Shown: positions 34,501-46,500 of the stretch, one piece after another
How the letters are laid out: each line of letters opens with the position of its first letter
Position numbering within the stretch: the stretch's first letter is position 1
Assembly: GCF_037042905.1 (NCBI RefSeq)
Contig: NC_087253.1
Span: 12,505,001-12,569,000 of the forward strand
Reading direction: 5' to 3'
Source of the DNA: Lytechinus pictus
Taxonomy: Eukaryota > Echinodermata > Echinoidea > Temnopleuroida > Toxopneustidae
DNA: 64,000 nt
Notes under the pieces: model-generated
Database searches by the model: none
Seen by the model: the letters and a program-made list of their open reading frames with translations, nothing else
What the model was told of the DNA's origin: nothing
Translations under genes and position numbers: made by a program

Positions 34501-37500
34501 AAAAATGGTAAAATGGATTTTCATTAATCTTGCAGGACGTTGCAGGGTGAAAAATATGAAAAAATTTGGGGGTTATCAAGGACAAGAAATCTACACCGTA
34601 TTGTAATTTGTATTGTAATGTATTTACAAGTGTATATTTGTTGTTGATCACAATGTTTTATTTATGTTTATGTATCCAGCCTACTGTGACTCCCTGAAGC
34701 CATGTCTTCTGTTTTCCAATCCATTATTTCTGACTCAATCTGAGTTACCTCGTGCTTGGAGTTGTTTAAGGGGCCTGGATAAATGACGTAGCCGACAACT
34801 TCTGTTTTCAGGAAGGCACCGGGACGGTACGGTACCTTGGCTTTGATCGTCGCGCGAATTTTTACCGTGAGAGCGCGCACAGCCACAGGGGCGGATCTTG
34901 ACCAAAAGCTTCGGTCTTTGTGTCTATTAATTATTATGTTGGTTGTTCCGCTGAACTCCGTTGGCTCCACTCACCAAATACAGAGAAATTTAAAAAAAAA
35001 AAATGTTTGAAAAAAACTCCTCGAAACAGACTGCTGCCAGCTGTCTGGGGCGGATCAAGCTTGTTTTCTATTCTTTAATTGCCGGCTTAAAACGAAACTC
35101 AAATTTCCCTGCATGTCTGTCCCATTGAAGACACCGTTAAAAAAAAATCGCACCGAAATAAAAAAAATCGCCAAAAATTCAAAACGCGAGTGATTACGAA
35201 CCAGAACGCGACGCGAGTGATTATAAACTGCCGTTTTGATAGTGGGGGTGGTGGGGAGGGGGGGGGGGGCTTGATGAAAACAAAATGGGGGCTGACCCCA
35301 CAATCAGATGGATTTTTTTTAAACGATTTTGTACACATTTATCAAAAGAAGTGGGAATTGAAGCCCCCATTCCCTGCCGCGGTACATGACCCCTGCATTT
35401 CAAATAGTTACATACATGTTTCTCCCTTTCAAATGAACGGGCCAGGAGTTAAGAGATATATTCTGAGGGCTATTTTCTTATGCCATGAACACAATGAATG
35501 AACAAAATGTATATTAAGTAAAAGAGTTGTCAGGGGACAACCCATAAAATTGGTCTAAACTCACGGCTGTTTCAGACTAGAAATTACGTTACCATAAATC
35601 ATTTTTGTATCTTTTTGGAAAGTTGTTAAGTCCACGTGACGGGCTATGTTAAAGTGTCTGTGTATTTAAAAAGGATTTGGTACATTACATGAATTGAATT
35701 GAATTGAATTTATTAGAACTTCACTGGCAATTGCCAGTATTTTGTTCATAACAAGAAGTACAAAATGATACAAGACAAATATACAATGCAAGGAATATAA
35801 GCAAATAAACAAAAACAAAATAGTATTTCGTCAAAAAGAAAAAAGAAAGAAAAAAGAAACAACTTGTAAATTATATACAAATATACACAATAAACATAGG
35901 AATCATTCGGATAGATACTTTGACAATGAATATAGAGACTGATATCCAAGAAAAGATAAAGAAAACATAAAGAAAGTGAGAGAGGAAAGGGATATAAAGA
36001 GGGAAGAAGTTCGAAAATGGAGAGAGCGGGAAAGAGAGGAAGAATGAGAAGAATGGCATTACATGTAAATTCATTGTGTAAAAATATTGGGAATATATTA
36101 CTTCAAAATGTTTACCGGTTGACATTTTTAGTACTTAGAAATCACCCCTAATAGCAATTAAGTTTTGGATAAAAGAACAAAACTATTTAATCAAGGCTTC
36201 AGTTTCCAATTTCATGATGTAGATAAATTTTTCCTGGCACTCCATTTCAGTAAACCTAATATTGAAGGTAATTATCTTTTCAAAAAAATCTTTACGCAAA
36301 TCTTTATATTTGTTACATTTCATTATAATGTGGAACTCATCCCCGACAAAATTCAAATTACAATCTTCACAAAATCTCAGGTTAGGTGGTATCTTCTCCG
36401 GTCTTTTGTACCTTCCTGTTTCTATTGGTAGATTATGGGCGCTCAGTCGGAGCTTGGTTATATTTTTTCTCAAATTGACATTGTGTATTGAATATAAATA
36501 ATTTTCTTGTCTTATATTGAATTTGAATTGCCTAAAAGTTCTTAGTTTATTTCCTTCCCTAGTGTCCCTGTCGTTAAATAAATCCAATTCAAATTGTTCG
36601 TCAAATCTTCTTTCCAGTGATGTTTTGCATATTGTAATAAATTCTTTTTGGGAAATTGGTATATTTTCTGGATCAAGTATGGGGGTGTCATTTTTCCGAC
36701 AAATATCTAGTATGTTAAAAATATCCTGAATTGTCTTAAGCCAGCAATTGTTTCCGTTATTCAATAGACTTAGATTTTCTACAAAAGCTTTGTAAACCAA
36801 ACTATCTTCGTCCATATTACGTATTCGAATCCAATATTTCAGTATATTTATGGCAATTTGAATGACTTTTGGATATCTACCGATTTCAGCTGTCGCTGCT
36901 AAATTACTGCATTTGCGGTTTACCCCAAGAATATATTTACAAAATTGAATGTGCACCTTTTCAGATTCGTGTTTAAAATAAAGCCCTGTTTTCCCATCCA
37001 TTAATTGTAGATTTTTTTCCATGTCTATAACATTAGTACCCCAAATTTCAGATCCATAAAGTAATATCGGTTGTATCGTTGCATCGAAAAGATGCAACAA
37101 GGTTTTAGTGCTAGGAGTATAGGAACCAAAAGATTTGTACAATTTGAACAATGCTCTTCTCGCTTTATCAGCTAAATCCCTTGCGGCCACTTTAAGTGAT
37201 CCATTATTTGCGAAAACAATACCAAGATATTTCATTTCCCTAACAGTGCATAGTGTTTCTCCATTAATTTCAAATGAAACCCCTTCGTTCGATCTCCCTG
37301 ATTTTTAGCACACCATAATCTTAGTTTTAGATACATTTATGTTTAACATCCAGGATTTACAGTATGCGGTGAATTTATCTAAACAGTGTTGCATACCTTT
37401 AGGGGATTTCGATACAATAACAAGATCATCAGCATACATTATACAATTTAGTTCTTTATCAAAAAGTGTTACTGGATCGCTTACTGATGTATCAAATATA

Positions 37501-40500
37501 TTAGTTATGTCATTTACAAATAAATTAAATAAAGTTGGACTAATTACGCAACCCTGTTTTACTCCAATATTAGTATGAAAATATGGGGTAACACCTTCGT
37601 CTAATTTGATCGATACATTACATTTTGAATACATGTCACGGATGACTCCTAAGAAATTTCCACCAATTCCATGTTCTAGTAGTTTGTACCAGAGACCATC
37701 CCTCCAAACGTTGTCGAAAGCCTTTCTTAAGTCTACAAAGCATACATATAAATTATTATAGTTATCATTTATTTTACATCTTATATATTTATCAAGAATA
37801 GTTTTTAGAACGAACATGTGGTCTGACGTTCTATAACCTGCTCTAAAGGCAATCTGATTGGCTGTATTGAGACTATATTCTTCTAGAAATGATACCAAGC
37901 GACGGTTTAGAACTGAGCAAAAAACCTTTCCAAGACAACTTGAGAGGGATATCCCTCGATAATTTGAGGGATCGCAAACTGACCCACTTTTATAAAGAGG
38001 CTTTATGAGGCTTACTGACCAATTATCGGGAAAATGACCACTGATAAGGATTAAATTAAATACCTTTGACAAAACTGGTGACAACATAAATTTTCCAGCT
38101 TTCAACATTTCGTTCAAAATAGCATCATTACCTGGGGCTTTCTCCCCCTTAAAGTTTGAATACACTCTAACACTTCATTGGGAGTGATCTTAAAATCAAG
38201 AGATGAAAACGTGTCCTGCAGTTTTGGGTTATTTACATGATTCTTAATTTCATTTTGATCTTTTGAAAGTAGGGGTTTGTGATTCATGAGTTCTTTAAAA
38301 TACTCAAACCACCGTTTTGGTTGTATGTTATTTACTGGACTTTTTCTATCAGTGTGCAGTTTTTCTAGGTCGTTAATCAGATCCCAATAAAGTTTAGGGT
38401 TCTCACTTTGAAGATTGTCTAGCTTGTCAATTATATGATTTCTCTTATTACGTACAATTTCTTTTAATCTTCTTTTCAACCTTTTCTTCATGGTGTAATA
38501 TTGTTGCCTGAGGCCTCTATCAAATGGATTGTTACACACTTGTCTGCACAATAGTTTTACGCGACGCCGAAGAGCAAGGCATTCCGCATTAAACATTTTC
38601 TTTCTGTTCTTTTTCTTTGTGCTTTTTACCCGAGGTATTTTTACTTTTATTTTCGCTTTATCTGCGATAGTTAAGATACAGTTTGTTACATCATTAACTG
38701 CGTTTTCAATACCAATGTCATCTATACAATATACCTTTTCCTTTATTTCTTTTATTATGGTCAATATCTCAGGTGTTTGTAGCGTTTTTGCAAAGGCTGC
38801 ATCACTTATATGCGGTTCCCATATATAAGCTTTAGGATGGGGGTTCAAAACTTGTTTTTCTATTTCACACGGTCTTTGCTGTTCAAGTGTGGATGACATT
38901 AGAGATAAGATAATGGGACAATGATCAGAAAAGATATTGAGGTCATCAACATAGAAGTATAATATATCATCAAAAGCACCATTTTCAACAAGTGCATAAT
39001 CTAATACACTGGGAATTCTGGCATTCGCCTCATAACAAGTAAATTTCCCAGTCAAATCTCCAAGTTTACGTCCATTTACTATTCTTAGATCACATGATTT
39101 ACAGAGTTCAATCACATCTTTGCCTCTTTTGTTCACGGGCCTTGTGTCTTGATTTACCCTTGTATAGGCCTCTGAGCAGTCGAGAGTGAAAGGCACTGGT
39201 AATACCCTACCATCACGTTCTGAATCGTATTCAATTCCGTCTGGTAAGGTATTAGTATGAGCATTTAGATCACCCATTATCATACATTTACCTCGGTTCT
39301 TATAAATTGCGATATCTTTCATGATAGCATCGATTAAATCTACTTTTGACGAAAAGGTGGATTTTTCTGGGCTTAAGTAAACAAAACAGATATACTGCTC
39401 CTCAAATGAGTCATGGATACTATTACCTATCTTTATCCAACAAAATTCGCTTGAAGTATTGTTGATAATTGTAACCTGGTGCTTAACAGATTCTTTGATG
39501 TACAAGGCCAAGCCCCCCGAGTCAGCTTTAGCATTTTTATGTCTCTTCCTGCATATTATTTTATTGACATATCCTTGCAAAGACATATTTTCCTTCGGCC
39601 CTATTTTTATTTCTGCCAGACAAACAATATCATACAAATTAAAAACGTTGACAAAATCTTCTTCTTCTAATTTTGAGGAAGATTTAACCCCGTCCCATCT
39701 CTTATGTATCCCATTTACATTCCAATAACAAATTTGAATATTTTTTCTTTCAGTCATAAGGTGTATTCAAGTTTCTCGGTCCTCAGATAGACTTTAAACA
39801 AGAAGTCTATCGTTTATTTCGTGAAGAGCTCCTTTCAATTGACCATCGGAGATTTCCTGCTAATACTCTAGTTCCATTCTTGCTAAGGTGATAACGATCA
39901 TCACTATACAGATTAGTGTTAATTGTTCCACGGTAGAGCAGGTTTCTGTGATGAACAGTTTTAACTCTTCTGTCATATAATGCATCAGCCATCAACATAC
40001 TATTGGCCATGTCCACACGCTGCTGATACAATTGGTTATCATCTCGGGGCGTGCCGAGAGATATAACTATCTTAATTGATTTGAAGGACACTTTGATCAA
40101 ACCAATGAGATTGTTCATTTTACAAGCACAATCAAGTGCACTAGAACGTTTAACGTCATTCGTTAATTCATGGATTATCACGGTTTCTGCATCGCTTAGA
40201 GTTTGCTTTGCCTCACTAGATTTCAACCAAGACTCAACATCATCCATTGTGTATTTAATTACTTTATAACATTTCGGGAAAACCTATCCGGATCAATGCC
40301 ACTTATCTGTGAATTTCCAACTATAACAACTTTTCTCATTTTCTTTTCGGTTCTGTCATTCATTTGCCCTCTGCTTCCATCATACTTGTTATGTTGCTCT
40401 CTACTCATATCACACTCGTGATTGTTTCTTTCATCATGTATTGCGTTCATCCCCTCAGTCGTTCGCTCATTTCCTTCATTTCGTGCATTCCTCTGTGGTG

Positions 40501-43500
40501 ATATCTCTCGAGGTTGACCATTCCTCGGTCGGTCACGTGATTGAACGTCACGATATGGGGCAGCAACTTCGCTGTATAGGCTGTATCTTTTCTGTTCTAC
40601 TCCTCCTCCTTCTTTATAGGTGGGGCTTCTGTATTTTCCTTCTTCTCTTCTATCATAAATGAATCTCTTATGTTCTCTCCATTGCCCCTCTCCTCTATGA
40701 TACATTCCTCTATATTCATTCCAGTTTCCATCATCTCTTCCTTCTTTCCTTCCTCTAGTATGAGTGTATCTTTTTTGTTCCCTCCATTCACCATCACTTT
40801 CACTGGCTTGCCTTTGTCGTTTGATATTGATCTTTTCTTCATTTACTTTGTCGATTTCTTTCTTCGCCATCTTGAGTTGCTCAACTGTTTGATCCAACTC
40901 ACTTTGGAGCTTGTTTGATTTCTTTTCCTCATTTTCATTGTATTTTTTATGCATATTCAGTTCTTGTTCTTTGCTTTTGACGACTAGTCTTTGTTCTTTG
41001 AGCAATAGCTCATATTCGTTCGCACGAATATTGATTTCTGATTTCAGTTGATTAATACATTCTTTCAGAGAGATTATTTCATCCCGCTGTTTGTCCATCG
41101 TTGTTTTTAGTTCATTTTCATCAGCACAGGTACATCTACCTTCATTTTGTGTTTGGAATTTGATATCTCTAATCCACTTGATTACTTCCTTTTCCATATT
41201 TTCTATGGCTCCTTTTAGTTGATTGATATCGTTTACATCCTGTTCATGTTTTTCATTGTTCCGTTTAGGTTCATTTTGCTCACATAATTCGCGGATAATA
41301 TCTGCATCAGCAATTTCACATTCATCACAAATATATTTGGCCCCATGAACACGCCTAATATAGGTAAGCATGTGAGCGGGCATCCCCGTGCAAGCAAAGT
41401 GGAAATAAGCTTTGCACTTCTTGGTACTGCATCTGGTCATTGTTTTAGTATCACCTGGCGATTTACACTTTTTGCAGTAATACTGACTATTTCTGTCTCC
41501 ATCTTGAGACTGTAATTCAGATTGTGTGTCAGGTGGAGTCTGAAACAGACCATCATCAGTTTCGTCATCATCAGGATTCATCTTGCTTATCTAGCGTGTA
41601 TTGCAAATACCTGGGTTAACGTGGTCCGCTTCGGTGATTCGGAATATAGCGGCGTTGAAGGGTTCAATGCCGGTCTGATGCGGCGTACAGGCCTATAGGC
41701 CTACGAAGTATATAGTACGTAGTATATATGCGTAGGTATGTCCCGTATATACTCACAGTGTTTATTAGCCAAATTGAGAGTTCAAAACTTCCTCCTTGAG
41801 TCTTTCAAAATGTTGAGGTGTCATTCCATTAGCCTTCCCGAGGGTATATACTCTTAAAACAAACACTAGATTTCCCAAGATTTCCTAAGAAAATATTGTA
41901 TCCAGGACATGTACCAGGACACGTACCGTCACCGTCACCGTCCACCGTACATCCTGAAAATATCCATGTATGTTTTTTCATGGTTGCACTTCTTGTGATT
42001 AAGGAGACAGTTTTGGGGAGACCGGGGAGATATGGGATTTTTTTATGGGGAAAGAATCACTGCATGTTTTTAAATATTTTGTCAAGCCAGGTCATAATCA
42101 TAAAGATGATATAGATGCTGAAGTTTATAATGTAGTATTTGGTGATACCCTTACAATACCTCGGGGTGAAAGGGGACTTCATGAAATCAGGAAATTTGAA
42201 TTGCACAAGTAGAACTTAAACGTGTTGGGGAGAAATTGGACAACATGAGGATAAATATGTCCCATTTCTACTCCTTGGCAACGAAAATAAAATGGCGGCC
42301 ACGACGTATGACCTGTTATCATGCAATTTTTTCAGAAGTAGGCACGCTACTATATTACCGGCTAACAAAATTGAGGATCTACCAGAGCTACATGTATGTA
42401 GTAAACTTGATATTTTACTTACAAAAAACGACGAAACACTATAAAAAAAATGGTATAGAAATAAGTTTTAACTTATCTGTTGAGCTGTGTAATGGCGGAT
42501 ATGTCTGTCGTGATCTGAGCTGTGCCAAACACACTTTTTTTTTACTGTTGCAACCGGTATGCCGATTGGCCGAGTATTCCTCAAGTTATAAGAGCGTCCT
42601 ATTTCTCCTCGGAGTAAGCCGAGTTATACTTTGGTCACATTTGCTCTACGGCTGCCGTACGGCGAGTCGACAACAGCCAATTTATTCATTTTTATTCAAA
42701 CCACCTATGTATAGCTGGTACAAAAAATGTTAAAACGGCTGTTTTCTACTCGCCGTACGGCCGCCGTAGAGCAAATGTGACCGGGGTATAACGATTAGTA
42801 GATCGCTGATGGGGTTTCATTGAGGTTCAGAGTCCACTGCGAAACCACCAGTGTTTGATTTTACACCAGATCGGTATCTCCATTAGAAAACGCCAGGCAA
42901 GTGAGACAACACCGGGATAAAATCATAACACCTACTGACCATTGTTGTTTTTGCGCCTATATGGTGTAAGCTCAAAACCAAACTTGTGGTCTTTCAACAT
43001 TTTCTCGACGTTTTCCTCTACATTGATATGCAATATAGACACCGGGATGGTATTAGCTTAACACCGTTGGGCAATTTGGCAGTAGAAATATGGTGTCACT
43101 GTTATTTCCCCTTTAAGAAAATACGGTAGTTTTTTTAGTGTTCTATGCAGAATTCCCAATCTCTTCCTATATTGATTTATATTTATTAAGATGAGAGGCT
43201 TACACCCGACAAAGAAGCATCGACCGTTCAAAAGGTCAATGAAGGCTTGTTCGGTAAATTCTTGCCGCGGACCCAAACTTTGGTTGATATGGCCAATAGA
43301 ACTCTCCCAAGCATCATCTTGAAGCGCAAGTCGATCAGGGAAGCAGCGGATGAGATTGACAAGACGATTACAGAGCTGAACCTCGCTGTCGACATCGACG
43401 ACTACCGGCTTCTTCCTGGGGGTCATTGGATCCCGTTGTCGTGCAACCCCCGTTGGAAGGTGAATATCCTATATTGATTTATCAGAGCAGAATTTCGATG

Positions 43501-46500
43501 TCATAAAGGGGAGTTGATAATAATTTCGCTGACTCCAGGATTGTGAAGGTAACCGTAAATAGTGACTACAAATACTTACACCGTAAGCGCAGCTAACATA
43601 ATTACTCCCATCATGAGAGGCCAACGTTCTACAAAATAAAACGCTACTTAGAATTTAAGAACGTTGTTGAGGCCCGTCACCGAAACACATATTGTTTTTT
43701 TTTTAAACAAATTGTTTAAGAGCTTTAAACATTTTTTTTTTCGTTTAAACAATAAGGTCTAAACAACTGGTTAAACAGGTTAAACAGCATGCTGTAACAT
43801 TGCGAAATCGCCGGTGTAATAACACGAGCCTGGTATCTATATCGATCCACACCAGAGAGATGTTGAAGTAACACCAGCTTGGCGTTAGGCTAACACCAAT
43901 TTGGCATTTTAAGCAACATCAATCAGTGTTAAACCAAATATCGGTTTGATTCTTTACTGGTGTTGTTTCAGGGCTTTTCTGGTGTTTTCCGATATACGTA
44001 AATTCCGGGCTGGTGTTAAATCAACACTGGTGTTTTTGCAGTGTAGAGTAATGGGCTTGAACAACGTGCTATCTTTTATTTCAATGTGATAAAAAACAGC
44101 TTTAGTGTAGAGCTTATGCAATGACGTCATCACGCCACCATATTAGCAACAACCGTTAGCCGAATTAGCTTTCAACGGCAAACCTAAACGGAACGCTTAA
44201 AAAAAATTATCTTGTTATATAAAATATTGTTTAATTCTCATTTTCTCTTTTTTGGGGTCACAGGTTGCGATTGTCGTACCGTTTAGAAATCGCTTTCACC
44301 ACCTCCCGATATTTCTCCGCCACATTGTGCCATTGCTGAAGAGACAAAAACTTGAATTCTCCATCTTTATAGCCGAGCAGGTAATGACTTTTGTATTCCA
44401 ATTGATCACCACATACACTCCGCACTGCTGCCACTTTACTGGTTGAGCGAGCACACTTGTAAAGTATTATACTTTCAGTTATTAATTATTAATTGCAATT
44501 CATACAATTTCCTACAGATTTGCCTGTCAAAGTCAATAAAAATTGATTAAGCTATTTGGTAAATATACATTCTTTGATTTAATTTCCCACCTTTTAATTA
44601 AGTGTATTTATTTATATTTGATTACAATGATTTTATGTTTTAGATTCCGAGCAATTTATCATTGTTTTCATATATTTTTATGTCACATTAAAATACTATC
44701 GTGGATTCACTTGTATGGGGTGTGGGTTAGAGCGGCCCGTGGACAAAAAAAATATATAGAAAATAAATAATAACAATAAAACTTGAGAATGAATACTGTT
44801 CTGATGGCACAAATGTATTCTTTTCTACAATTTCTCAGTATCACCTGACTTTATGTACAAATCGATGGTGGATCCAGAATTCGAAAATTGATGGGGTGAC
44901 TTTTTGGCATCCTCTTTTCACATTGTTTTTACTCTCTCATGCGTTAATAAGCAATCATATACGTTATATCATGCGAAAGAGGAGATTATAAGTTTTACGG
45001 TAATATGCCATTCGTCTTTAGTAATTGTGATTATAAGATAAACAATCGACAATCGGTTCGTGTTTTTTTTTTTGTGGACGCACTGTATAATGGTGGATGG
45101 AAAAGTCCAATAGACTTTTCCGTCAAGCTGAAATAAATGGATAAATAAGTTATATTATATTAAAACGGTATATAGGGGAGGGGGTCAATTGACAGGAAAA
45201 TCTATCTCTTCAGATTAATGCCTAATAATAAAAAAACATCTTTAAGGCAACGTAGGCTTTTTAGTATATTTTCTTTTCAATACAGAGAAATGACGAACGT
45301 TTTAATCGAGCGATGTTAATGAACGTCGGCTTCGTCGAGGCCCTAAATTTTACGAACTACGACTGCGTGGTCTTCCACGACATCGATCAACTTGCCATCA
45401 ACGTTAAAAATTATTTCGGCTGTGATAACATGCCCAGACATTTTATATCTGGTGAAGCAATATGGGAATGGAAGTAAGTGGATCTCTTAACACTATAGTC
45501 TCGAAGTGTGGGGTCATCAATTTCCCCGTTGGCCCACTTTCCCCTCATATACACAGAAACCCACACTCACTCCTCGTTGGCCAACTCTTCTTCATACACA
45601 CAGACACCCACACTCACTCCTCGTTGGTCCAATCTCCCTCATACACTCACACACACACACATCGTTGGCCCACTCTTCCTGATACACACAGACACACACA
45701 CACTCCTCGTTGGCCCACTCCCCCTCTTAAGGCGACCGCACACCTTACGACTGGTCTGCGAACCGATTTCAAAATAAAATGTTGTAGTATTTGATGCTAA
45801 TATTAAGACTTGGAATATCTTACTGTGTAATATTCTAAATCATCGTACGAATACCTATGATCAAATTTGTGACTATGCTATCATCCTTCTTAGAATAAAA
45901 GCGAATTTGATATATAGTCGTAATGACGTCATAGCAGTCGTACGATTGGCTACGATTTGAAACTAATTTGGACTTTACTCCAAAATAAGGGCTTGCAATC
46001 TTTCAAAATGGTTATAATATTATTATTTCAATTAATTTTAACCTCAAATAAAATGATATGTTCCATTCACATCTTTAAAAAATGAGCAAAATGCGATTTG
46101 TTCCAAAATCGGGTCGCAGACCAGTCGTAAGGTGTGCGGTCGCCTTTTATACACACAGACACTCACACTCACTCCTCGTTGGTCCACTCTCCCTCATACA
46201 CTCACACACACACTCCTCGTTGGCCCACTCTCCCTCATACACTCACACACACACTCCTCGTTGGCCCAATTTACCTCATACACACAGACACCCACACTCA
46301 CTCCTCATTGGCCAATTCTTCTTCATACAAACGGTCATAAACACTCACTCCTCGTTGGTCCAATTTCCCTCATACACACAAACATACACACTCACTCCTC
46401 GTTGGCCCACTCTCCCTCGTACACTCACACACACACTCCTCGTTGGCTCACTCTCCCTCATACACACATACGCTCACAATCACTCCTCGTTGGCCCCCTC

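Larger units (their letters stand above)
35690..41640 (-). mobile_element. Near full-length CR1-like non-LTR retrotransposon
   Basis: The element lies antisense in the GT7 intron between exons 3 and 4. On the minus strand it has ORF1 (PHD finger, coiled coil, SGNH esterase), a gap of about 50 bases, ORF2 (APE endonuclease and reverse transcriptase), and a 3' UTR ending in an AATTCAATTCAATTC-type simple tail at about 35,690. ORF1 with PHD and esterase domains is known from CR1-like elements. Both ORFs are broken (two frameshifts and one stop), so this copy is probably dead though young. The 5' boundary is not certain. Confidence 0.85.

Noticed and set aside
42236..42733. 165-codon ORF upstream of GT7 exon 4
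   Set aside because: It runs into a palindromic MITE, has no domain resemblance and lies within the intron.
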